Assembly: GCF_965638725.1 (NCBI RefSeq)
Contig: NC_134963.1
Span: forward strand, 14,908,501-14,972,500
DNA from: Aptenodytes patagonicus
Taxonomy: Eukaryota; Chordata; Aves; Sphenisciformes; Spheniscidae
Direction of reading: 5' to 3'
Length of the DNA stretch: 64,000 nt
The notes beneath the pieces are model-generated. The model searched no databases and had not been told where the DNA came from. It worked only from the letters and a program-made list of their open reading frames with translations. Below, one piece after another: positions 49,341 to 59,760 of this stretch; position 1 is the stretch's first letter, and every line of letters starts with the position of its first letter. Made by a program: the position numbers and the translations under genes.

Positions 49341-51739
49341 TTGTTTCACTGCAAGATGCAGTCATTCCCAACAACTATTTTCCTCAATACTGCATTTTGC
49401 GTTGAAACCACACATTTAGCGTCCTGTTCTAAGGGCTATCATATAGGTGTTATCTTTGTGTCAAAACAGTGAAGATTCTACATAACATGTAAATTCACAT
49501 TACAGAGTCCTCCTCAGTATTTGTGAGGTTGTGGCTCCAAGAGGTCACCTGAAGATGTGTTCACACAAAAATACTGTTGGTCAAACTTGGAAATCATTCA
49601 AGAAAAAGAAAACCCTGAAATACTGAGGGTTTTATCTAACAAGGGAGAATTAGCAGGAAATTTTCTATGGGAAATAATATATTGAGTGGTCTGCTGTAGC
49701 ATTCTTACATCAGAGCACCTTCATTGGCTATGGTTAGAAATAGGATGTTTGCAATTGCTTATGTGACACGAAAACTCTAAACGACTCTCAGTGGCTGCTT
49801 AGCGTTCCCTCTGAAGCTTGTAAGGGAGCCCTGAACTGAACGTCTGCTGGGGTCAGACCATGCAGGGAAGTCAGAATTATGGACCTAATTGACTGTGGAA
49901 GAGACAACCTTCCAGACTGGCAGTCTCTCTTCATTTTATGCCACCATGCAGCCAGTTGACAAAGTTACTTTACGGGGGTTTGGGCTTTAACTGGAAGTAT
50001 TCACTTTTGAAGTAACATAAAGGAAAGCCTCCAGAGCTTTTCCCCTTTCCCTCCAAGAGGATTTTTACGTCTTGACTAGCATATACAAACAAAAGATGAT
50101 TGATGAGTATATTCATCCTCTGCTGCTTGTTTCATTTACTAAGCACTTGGGAAGTGGAGAAAAAATGTAAACCAAAACCCAATTCCTAATATTTCATGTG
50201 CAAGAGAGGAAAAATTTTTCTGTAGAATGCTCTGATAGTTCTATAAAAATGTTGTATCTGGAAAATAACAGCAGCTTTTTGGGAAAGGGATTTGTTGTTG
50301 AGATGACCGACTTCCCAAATCCTTTCTCAGAGTTCATGATTCATACCTGTGAGCCCTCAGCCAGAAACCCATTACGTTACTAGCACACCACTAACAGGAT
50401 ATTACCGAGGTGTTTCACAGAGCACTCTTGGTCTGTTGATGGCAGAGGTTAGCACATGCTGACAGACAATACTCCACTTCTCTTTCTTCACATCACTAAG
50501 AAAGAGATTCCCGCCGGGAAACTCTTGATACCTGATGCCATAAAGACACAAGTAAACGGTCAATTTTTATAACCAAAAAATCAATTTATTTCTCTTATAC
50601 TCCATCATCCTAAACTGCCAATGCTGCCCCATGCACAGGTACTCTACAACCGCCCACTCACACAGAAGAGCACCATCTAAGGTACAGGTTTTGCTGATGG
50701 ACAGAGTTAACTACCTCAGCAATGGGACAAAATCAAAACTTATTTACACCAAATACCATGTCATTCTGAAAGATGCAATCCTGTTTACTCTTACTGCACT
50801 GGCAGCCAAGCTCCAACTGCCCCAGATGGAGCAGATTCAGAGAGGAGGAGTGCATCAAAATTAATGTCATTCACTGATCATGGCTCTGCAGTCCAAAAGC
50901 TTCACTTGTAACTCTATCAAGTGTCAGAAATTATGGTATTTATTAAATCTCATTCTACATTTAAGATTGGTGATAGCTTAAAGAGTAGGGTTATATCTGT
51001 TACAAGGTCAAAGAGAGTCATAAACCAGTATATACTATAAACGAGGCTGGCTGTGCTCATCTTGAATCATGTCTCACTAGGGAAAAAGCGTCCCCCAGAA
51101 GGGAAGCACAAACCAAGTGTACGGAAGGCAGAATTGGAGAGACCACTGCAAAACGAGCATATTCCATTTTCCCTTTGGAGGCCTCCCATCTGGAACAGTA
51201 CGGGGAAGAGGAACAGTTCATCTTGTTTGTGGCCCATCGCTAGCAGTAGTCTGCCATCTGCTGATCTACGCAGCTGTGTTTATAGCCTTCAAGGTAAAGC
51301 ACTCATCCATCTTTTCTCACAGCCTGCTCTTATTTCAGTGTACGCTGGTACATGAGAATATGAAATGCAGTGTCTACTCATCTATGCTATAGTCAAGCAG
51401 AAGCCAAAGCCAAAACCACAGGATATCAAAGTGTGGCTGACCATTACATTAAGATGCTTGGATCTCTGTCAAAAAGCCATTCCCTAGACTTACAGCTTTG
51501 AACCATGACAAAAAAGACAGTTTACCCTAAAGTAGCTTCCTGCAACCAACAGAAAGTGGTTCTTGATACAGGCCAGCAAACTGCTGCCTTTCTTAGTACT
51601 GCTCAAGCTGCCGAGGAGTTCCATAATCTAGCACAGTTAACCCCTTCCTCCTATGCAGGCAGTCCCTACATTTGTGATACGCAATTTTTTACTTCCCCCT
51701 GCTCAGAGCTAGCATTCTTCCACCAATTCTTCCTGTGCA
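49341..51739. other. Unique DNA with one doubtful exon-like piece
   Basis: Mostly unrecognised unique sequence. At 51181-51293 a short open segment is bounded by a pyrimidine-rich AG and a strong AAG|GTAAAG donor and encodes a hydrophobic stretch (see findings). A 107-codon plus-strand frame at 51505-51828 is not recognised. No gene is called. Confidence 0.45.
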
Positions 51740-51860
51740 TGAGTACTGACAGAGCATGTGGTAACTCCACTCACTGCATGTGGCCAGCTGTACAATTCCA
51801 TTATGCAAATGACAATGCTGATAATTAAAAGTGTTTATCAAGTAACCACAGAGGAACAGG
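51740..51860. promoter_or_regulatory. Compact POU/SOX/homeodomain/FOX motif cluster
   Basis: Within 55 bases lie an E-box CAGCTG (51785-51790), the canonical octamer ATGCAAAT (51803-51810), a SOX-type ACAATG (51812-51817), a homeodomain TAATTA (51822-51827) and a forkhead TGTTTAT (51832-51838). The octamer and SOX sites are one base apart. This arrangement is typical of neural or stem-cell enhancers, but activity and conservation are not shown. Confidence 0.45.
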
Positions 51861-53189
51861 GCTCTCCTCCATGACCAAGCTGCACTCTTCATTATTGTGG
51901 GACTACATAACGTGCCTATCTTATCTTTGCTACAGTTGTCTTAGTAGTTATCAAAGACGCTAAGCTTATAATCAGTATTTTTCTAGGATATGACTGACTT
52001 TCATAGGATGTTGACAAAAGAAGGGGTCTGGCATTTGAGATTTGGCATTTAACATCTGGAAATTAGCTTTGAAAATCCAGCCTATTTCTACCTCCTTTTC
52101 TAAAGAAATTCACTTTTGAAAGATGAGAGATTCAACTAGGAAAATAGAAGGGCATGTCTGTCCAGGTCACATGCAGAAAAGAAGTTTCTATGGGACCTAT
52201 TGTAATGTTGGTGTTTTCCAGAAAAAAAGACAAAAACCCACAAAAAAATCATAAATCAAGGTGGCTGTTGAGTATCCAGCAGCAATGTAAAGTTTAAAAG
52301 GAAGGGAGTATACAATGAAGTACTAAATAAACTCTGAAACTGTTTGACTTTCACATAGGAATATGAGATCACAGATTTTTCACTCACAACCACTTTCTAG
52401 AAATGGAATTCAAGAGCAAAATGATGTGGAATTCATCTGAAAGGAAAAAATGGAGAGGGAAAAAAAAAATGGGAGTTCAGAAATTTTAGAGCAAAGAAAC
52501 CAAAGCAGACCAACAAGCAGAGAAGTCCTGAGAGAGAGGGACCAGCTGGGGAGACTGGAAAACTTGTCCCATTTGCCCATATTGCTTGCGTAGCCTGAGC
52601 AGTAACACCATTCATTCCACCAACCGAGTGACTTCATCTTATACTTGAGTAACTGGCCACCTTTGCAAGGAGATGATGATTTACTTTACATATCTATGAA
52701 GAATGAATTCCCACGTCTTTGATTAGCCTTAAGGTTCCAGCTGGGATTCGACCAGCTATTTCCTGGGGAATAAAACTCTAACATACCAAGTGACTGTCAG
52801 GCACACCAAAAAGCTCTCAGAGCGTAAAACCTAGTATTTGTGACTCAGACTGCATTTAAACTGGCACCTCTGAAGTTCATCAAATTATTTTCTCAAAAAC
52901 GTCAAAACCAATTAACAATTTGTCAAAACCAAAACAAATTTAGTAGTGCTTTTAATGACCCTGATAAGACTTTTCAAGAAAATGTTATGGTCAACATTTT
53001 CCAGATACCCTGTCTCCCAGCTGCTAGCACTTTAAAAATAACAAAAATCTAGAATTGATTTTTATTGTAGTGAAGTTATTTTACTCCTTTCTTCCTACAA
53101 ATATGATATGCTATTTCCTATATTAATTTTGATTTTTTTTTAGGGGGTAAGAACAGTGACAACATCAGCATAACAACAGATAAGTGGGA
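51861..53189. other. Unique AT-rich DNA with a small imperfect duplication
   Basis: Two copies of GTCAAAACCAA followed by an AT-rich tail lie at 52901-52921 and 52922-52941. No gene is seen; frames of 60-75 codons are unsupported. Confidence 0.55.
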
Positions 53190-53400
53190 ACCAGTCAGGA
53201 ATAGATTTAGAGAGAAATTAGGAAAAGGTTCCCTAACCATCAGACAGATAAGGTTCTCTAACAGCTTTCCAATTCTGGAATGATGACAAAATGGCACAAC
53301 TGTTTGCTAAAAGAAGTTAGTAAATTTACTGAAGACACTGTATGACCTTGACATCAGGTGCTTGAACTTGATGATGTGGGTTCACACAGTGAGAGCAAAC
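53190..53400 (+). mobile_element. CR1: Degenerate CR1-type LINE fragment, sense 3' region
   Basis: 'GAAATTAGGAAAAGGTTCCC' and 'GATAAGGTTCTCTAACAGC' followed by TTTCCAA match the sense CR1 block (ATTAGGAAAAATTTCTTCACTG...GGTGAGGCACTGGAACAGGCTGCCC). The next part, ending in GTGCTTGAACTTGATGATGT, matches the late 'GGACTTGATGATCT' block. The order is right and divergence is high. The terminal 8-bp repeats are not seen. Confidence 0.52.
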
Positions 53401-53429
53401 GCCTGATGATGATTCTTTACAGCCATGCT

Positions 53430-53520
53430 ACGGATCTGATATTTGATCCTGGGCATCTCATTTAACTTTTGTATGGTTCCCTGTTTCACAGAGATCTTGG
53501 AGAGCTTCATTGGATAATAC
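53430..53520 (+). mobile_element. Possible MIR-like SINE fragment
   Basis: 'GATCCTGGGCATCTCATTTA' is like the GACCTTGGGCAAGTCACTTAA block. It is followed by a GGTTCCCTGTTTCACAG stretch that could be the GTGCCTCAGTTTCC part. It sits directly after the CR1 fragment. Confidence 0.38.
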
Positions 53521-53699
53521 TATAAGCAGGCTAGGACTCCTCAAGTATAAGCAAGGCAGGAGAAAAATAGATTTACTTACATGTATAAAAATCCTTGACT
53601 AGTGCTGACAGCTGTTAATTGCCACCTCTGTTATTTTTTCCCTCCCATTAGAAAACATGGTCCTCAACAGAATTTAGTCAGAATTTATTGAATAGTATT

Positions 53700-53723
53700 G
53701 GGGGGGGGGGGAGGGGGGAGGGG
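53700..53723 (+). repeat. G-rich tract, quadruplex-prone
   Basis: G12-A-G6-A-G4, then purine-rich AAGAAAAGG. Enough guanine tracts exist for an intramolecular G-quadruplex on the plus strand. Confidence 0.9.
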
Positions 53724-56347
53724 AAGAAAAGGTGACAGAAAATGTTGCAGTCACTTGCAACTGTTAAAATGTGTCTTGCTGGCAGCTTCATTTGGAGGAA
53801 AAATATAATCTCCAGTAAAAGTGATTTATCACAATGACACATCTCAATGCAGAGCTCAGCAAGAGCCACTTAATACACACACAAAAATGAGAATGAGAGG
53901 CAGAACACAGAAGAGAATAAAAACCTGCATTTCTGATACCTTCAGAAATGACAGTCCTCTTCTCCTCCATTCCCCACAGAAAAGGTAGCTTTCTCACCAG
54001 GCTCCCAATTCAATCCTCTGTCAACTGCACATTATCCATTCATCTGAGGTTTTTTCTTTTACAAGGACTTATTCTTTTCTGTTTGTTTTTTATTCAGAGT
54101 AAGTTAAAAAAAAATTGTATCATGTAAAAATTTTAAGAAAAAAAACCCCAAATATTCTAAAGGTTTACGTTTCTAGTTAAATCAAAATGGAAACGTCTGG
54201 CTACCATTTTTTCCCCCAGAAATTAATATTCTTAAAACCAAAACTGACTTTTTCTTTTAGCATTTTCATTTCAGCAAAAAGCAATTTTCTTGGGAAGAAA
54301 AGGATAGAAAGCTTTTGATGAGACATTTTTACATAAAACAAATGGATTGGTAAGTCCTTACGAACTTCCTGGTTAACACTGTATTTGTCATGATAGCAAT
54401 AACAGAATTTTGGTCTGTCTGTTCTAAAAACACAAGCTTTGCTCTCCCATGTAACAGCCAATTTTCACGAGGTGTTAGCAGAGGAGGACCAGACACAGCT
54501 GAAGAGGTCTGACGGCACACAGAAGGCTGAGGCACGCATACCCACAGCTCTGCACTCCTTCGCACGCTATCTTCTGGTCACACAAGTCTGGTCACACTGT
54601 TCCCCTCTAAAGGCAGTGAGGGCAACGATGTACAAGAATTACTAACTTTTCCTCTTCTCAGCACCTAGCACTTGGACAGAAAGTACAATCTTTCCTTATG
54701 ACGTTGTCCAGGCTCACAAAAGATGACACTCCTAGTTAGAGGGTGGCACAGTTAATGCAATATATATCTCCTGATTCTGTGACCTGCTCAGTGCACAGAC
54801 AGAACTGTTAGAGTGCTAAAATGAACTAGAAGTGTGAGACGAAAACATACTCACAGGTCCTTTCCCCTCTGTGAAGGAGTTCATTAAAATATTTTTCAAT
54901 GCAAGATGAAAACTGGCCAGATGACAACTCAGATTTAAGTCATCAGATACTGTCAAGGCTTCTTAAGAGGAAAAAAACACAGGTGTAGCATTTATAAGCT
55001 CAACATCTTGCCAGCACCAAGATTCACTAGTACCCAACTATCCGCTGAAGAATGGCTCCATTCAGTCACCTGCAGCATAATCCTTACAACAAGGCCAGCT
55101 ATTCAGTCTTGTGCCCTAAGCAAAATCCTACAAAGGAAGACAGTTTTATTTGGCATTGGTTGCTATGGGTATCAGCGCATCTTGCTTTTAAATTAGCTCA
55201 GGTGTGATTTAAACAGTAGAAATAAGGGATGTTGTGGAATTTTAGAAAGCCTGAGGACACAGTTCCCTTCAGAGATCAAATTTACAGATGTTATATTCAA
55301 CAGCATTTCCTAAAAAATAATTCCTCAATAGGCACAAACTCTGTTACTAGTTGCACTGGGATGGAATTACTGTAATTCCACTACCTTAAAAGTTCTTCTC
55401 AATTTAAATCACCAAAAAGATAGAGATTTACGCAGCTTGGTTCCAGATTTTCAGTTCTGTCAAAAAAAGCTGAGGAAAGAATAAAAATAGCAGCAAAGCT
55501 GTGCAGTGAACACCGTCTTTGTCTACTACTCTACAGAGTACCCTAGTGTAAAACAGAACCAGCAATAAGCAATCGCAGAGCAGCAGAGTTTGTAGGAATT
55601 AAGTAAAACGAAGCACACTGATTAAACAAGGAAATCAGTGAAGTGTCAGAAAAAGCTGCTATTTCAATACGGCATAGTAAACACTTTTAATATAGTAATA
55701 TACATTTATTTCTTCAAATAAATCATAAGTGACGAATAGCAAAATAAAGATCAATTAATACCTTAATGGTAAGCAACTGAAAATGACTGCAGTTGTATCT
55801 TTTACTGCCTTGTATACAAAATACCAAAAGAATTGCCCAACAGATGCAAAAATAAACAAACTAACAAATGATTAAACAGCTCCCTGGCTGGGCTTTGTCT
55901 GCCAAATCTCTGCCTGGAGAGGACTTTTATATCCATGTAATGAACCCTCAAAATTATGGACTTACAAAGGAAACAGCTGCTTAACCATAATGGTAATTAC
56001 CCTGGTCAGATTGCAGAGCACCCAACCTTGAGGCTGTGGCTCAGGGCACCCGTCTCGTGCAACACACGACGACAGAGATAGAACTAAATTAGTGTCATTG
56101 CACAGAGCTTGTAGCTGACTCATCTGTATCGTTTGTCACAAGACAGGTTGAGGAACAGGATGAAGCAGTGTGTTTGGCTGACTGTGTGGCAGGGCCTCCC
56201 AGGAAGGATTAAAGGCTGAGTGTGCTTGATACAGGCCATGTGGCACCATCATAAGGTGGTGTGGGATATTGGAAGTGACCCGTTGTGGCCCAGCTCACAC
56301 ATCCTGCAGATTGTGGCAGGTTTTAGCCCACACTGAGAATTAGTAGG

Positions 56348-56377
56348 GTTAGAAGAAACCAAGTTAGAAGAAGCCAA
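56348..56377. repeat. 15-bp tandem duplication
   Basis: GTTAGAAGAAACCAA is followed at once by GTTAGAAGAAGCCAA, with one difference. A third partial unit (GTT) begins after it. Confidence 0.85.
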
Positions 56378-56694
56378 GTTCTTCTCCCACTGCCCTCTGA
56401 AGCTCACCCAAAAGCCACACTGAGACACCATCTTAGGCTCCAAAAGCAGAGAGGTACTCCCTAATACTTTCAGTATTAAGGCTGAAATTATCATTATTGC
56501 ACTTCTGCCATCCCAATGGCCTGTGGACCTTAAAGCAGCTCTGGGTGCACTGCTGTTCATCTTACTGATGAGTCTCATTGACCTCCACAGAAGGCAGTGC
56601 AGGCCCATCTGCTTCAGTAGAACTGGTTATACAAAGAGAGCAGAGTGTGTCCTATCATAAGTACATGTCCTTCTCTAGCAGACATTATAGTTGG

Positions 56695-56835
56695 GGCAAA
56701 CACAGAAAAAAAACTAGCTGAGTGTCTTTCTCATGGTCATCTGGCAACTTGGGAGTGGTCGAACCTAGAAAGCAGGAATCCTGACTCCCAGTTTTCTACT
56801 CTAGCTACCAGAAAAAACACTGCTTCCCACAAGTG
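56695..56835 (-). mobile_element. MIR: MIR/CORE-SINE-like copy, antisense
   Basis: The plus strand reads 'TTCTCATGGTCATCTGGCAA' (like TTGCCCAAGGTCACACAGCAAG), then GAACCTAGAAAGCAGGAATC and 'CCTGACTCCCAGTTTTCTAC', then TCTAGCTACCAG. This is the familiar antisense SINE tail (GAACCCAGG...CTGACTCCCAGTCCCCTGCTCTAACCACTAG). Blocks are in order and moderately conserved. Confidence 0.62.
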
Positions 56836-57529
56836 CTAATTTCCATATTTATCTTGATTGCCTATATAACTATGAATAGTCACAAGTATGACACTCCCTA
56901 AACTTTTCTTATGCTCATGTTATCCAATAGATGGAGGCTGAGACTCCCATTACCACAGATCCTGCCCTAAGTGGTGGAAGCCACCAAACTGAAATGGACA
57001 AGTGCTCTGGCTTACGCAGAAATTAGCATTTTGACACATATATACCCAAGATATAATCATCAACTATTTATTCAGCAGCTGACAAAGGGTACCACTTGCT
57101 AACAACATCTGCCCTGTAATTCCATGCTGGCACGACCATTTTTGGCTCAGTGATCTGCAGTGTTAACTGCACAGTACCACCTATGAAGTGCATCCACAGC
57201 GCACAGAAAGTGTTTATGTATAAACTGTTCATTCCAGCTAAAAGAGTACTCAGGCTGTAGAAGTTGCTACAGTACTCATATGCACAATAGGATGCTTTTA
57301 AATATGTCATCCGCCAAATACATTTTCTGACAGAAGGTGATACGATACTAGATAATTTCTGTATGAACAGAGGTAAGCATGGCTTGTAAGAGACCAGGAC
57401 AGCAGTATTTCAAGAAGCAGACAACAGATTAGAGACAAGTGACAAGGCTGATCTCTGCAGCTGCAATTAACTGTCTTTCCTTCAGTCTCTCCTGTATAGT
57501 TCTAAGAAGGGCTACATTTTCCTCCTGCT
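56836..57529. other. Unique non-coding DNA
   Basis: No gene, RNA or repeat is recognised. An 80-codon minus-strand frame at 57068-57310 is unsupported. Confidence 0.55.
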
Positions 57530-57720
57530 GATGAAGGTTGATTAGCAGTCAGGTGGGGAGAGGCTCTGGGGATGGCGTGACGCATTAATTAAATCACTTC
57601 TACCAGCTAAGTGATGACACTTTGATTTATAGCAGAGCTCATTCAACTAGACACTGGCATTTCCTGGGCACCAAGATGAGGAAAAGCCAAGCTGGGAAGC
57701 AGGTGGGGGAAGAGGGGGAT
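57530..57720. promoter_or_regulatory. Possible small regulatory block
   Basis: Contains TGGCGTGACGCATTAATTAA (a CRE/AP-1-like TGACGC next to two homeodomain cores) and AAGTGATGACACTTTGATTT, with no simple repeat. Weak, motif-based evidence. Confidence 0.3.
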
Positions 57721-58119
57721 GTGCACATAAAGGGAAAAGAACAAACTGCAGCTGATGGAGACTATTTTTGAAACAGAGTGCTTGCAGGAGCAGTAGGAAT
57801 GACCACGAAACATGAGCTGAAAATTATTTCATTCACGTTGCTCATATAGAGAATATTTCATTTTGTCTGCATCTATAACAAAAGCTGCTTTAGAATAAAG
57901 TCTTGTAAAAATCTCTCAATAGGAATTATTTCATAAGGCACATTTCAACGCGACATACTCAGTTTGTGACTATAGACATGAGTCAGTGCTATCTTCAGGC
58001 ACAACAGCAGCAATCTCAGAAAGAGAAGGCAGAAATCTCCAGAAGGCAGAGCAGGACAGCAATCCAGGGGCCAGTTTTAGACGCTATGCCCCAGCCCGCT
58101 CCTGCTGCATCATCTGACA

Positions 58120-58215
58120 AGACTGATGTCTCCTAAACACTGTGTTTCAATTTCTCCCTCTGCCAAAGGGCGATAATGTTATTTCACCAACCTTTGTAAA
58201 GGGTTACCTTTATCC
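58120..58215 (+). mobile_element. Possible MIR-like SINE fragment
   Basis: 'TGTTTCAATTTCTCCCTCTG' followed by CCAAAGGGCGATAATGTTA matches the MIR centre (GCCTCAGTTTCCTCATCTGTAAAATGGGGATAATA). 'CAACCTTTGTAAAGGGTTA' may be the later TGTAAAGCGCTT block. Confidence 0.48.
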
Positions 58216-59539
58216 AACTTTATCTATTTAGTTTAGGATTTTGACATTTGAAAAGGCTAACTTAAACAGTCTTCCTATTAGAAAGCTTCTCTTTTGGTGA
58301 CAAGTCTACATATTCTTCCTTGTGAACTTTGTGGTCAAAATCACAAACCTGCACAAGGGAGAAAATACTTCTCCACCCGGTAATCTGAAATAGGTCAAAA
58401 CATGATTATCATTACAGTAATATTTCACTCCCTATTCTGAGTCAACCATGCTTTGGCAATTCTTGGATTACTTTTTTCTTTGAAAGCCTAAAGCAAGCAT
58501 TTTAGAACACTTACGGTCTAAAACATTCCACTTACACTGTACAGGCCGGTGGTATTTTTTAGTAAGCCATATCTTTGTATTTTTGAACACAAAGGAGGTT
58601 GGTTTGCTCACAACATTGTGTGGGGTGAACATTTTTTTTATATAAAAGCTCTTTAAAATATATGCAAGTTTTTAGCAAGAATCATTTTGGACCTCTTAAA
58701 CTACACCACGCTCAGTCTAGTTTCATACATGAAGAGGTAACACCTAAGGAAAACATCAAACAATAAGGTTGTTCAGAGGATGTATTCCTTTTGGTCAATA
58801 TTACTGTCTTTCTAGTTAACCTGTGCTGCTACAGCAGACAGTGGCCTTGGACAGGACTGAGGCGACGTCATGGTAGCTACTTGTAAAAAGATTTAATAAA
58901 AAGAGAATTCTTATTCTCTCACCTTTCACTAACAAACAAACAAAAGCCCACAAACAAACCACCTCTACTGATATGGCTTCCCTAGCAGTGACCAGTAGCA
59001 AAATGACTGCTTTTACTGTAAATCCAAATTCTGATCAGTGAAAGATCTCGTGAGCCCCTTTGCTCGGTGCATGCATCATGTACATTTGTTTTATCTCATT
59101 AACTTTGCTTATCTAAATTATATTTCTTCTTTCAGCTCAAAGCCTTGCTGTGTCTTCTATAAACAATTTCCACCTCTCTCTCAATGCTTCATCTCATTTA
59201 TAGGTGCAATTACTGTTACACTTGATAGTATCTTGAACTTTCCTAGTATACCCCCTAGGATCTCCAAGTGCCTTATGGCTAACTTATTGTGAGAGTCAGA
59301 TATGAGAAACCCTTTCCAGAAGCAGCAGCAACACAGAAATTTGGGTCATAAAGGAACTCTGTAGCAGACCAGTACATAGATCAGTGTTTAACCAGCATCA
59401 TTTGTCCTTGTTAATGCTGTGTAATGTATTTGGATTCTTTTGCATCATCAGCTCTTAATAACAAAAGACTTTATTTAACACTGAATTTGGTAGGTAGCTA
59501 GGTGGGGGTGGGGAAAAAAGCTAGCTTGCTTTTAAATAG
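58216..59539. other. Unique AT-rich DNA
   Basis: No gene is seen. AAACAAACAAACAAAAG-type short repeats occur near 58930-58960. An 84-codon plus-strand frame at 59038-59292 is unsupported. Confidence 0.55.
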
Positions 59540-59760
59540 ATCCACATGCATCTCCTTTTCATCATTAGAATAAGTTTCCAGAGAGGTGAGCAGAGGTTTA
59601 GCTGCATGACTCTCATTAATGTTAACTTTATTTCAGTAATGAGGTGAAAGTACAATCACTGGAGCTAATATAATTAGAGTGATGAGACAAAAGTCTGCTG
59701 CCGTAAATACTGCTGAAGAAGATGACATTGACAATACTGATAAGTAAGGAAAAATAAGTG
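59540..59760. promoter_or_regulatory. Possible regulatory block
   Basis: Contains TTTTCATCATTAGAATAAG, CTCATTAATGTTAAC and GGAGCTAATATAATTAGAG with few simple repeats. The candidate rests on motif content alone. Confidence 0.3.

Larger units (their letters stand above)
53521..56694. other. Unique DNA with a strong G-run
   Basis: A G-rich tract lies at 53700-53723. A 15-bp tandem duplication lies at 56348-56377. The piece 55880-56010 has few repeats and contains TCCATGTAATGAACCC and CCATAATGGTAATTACC, which may be a small regulatory element. Open frames, including 119 codons at 56249-56608 (minus), are not recognised. Confidence 0.5.
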
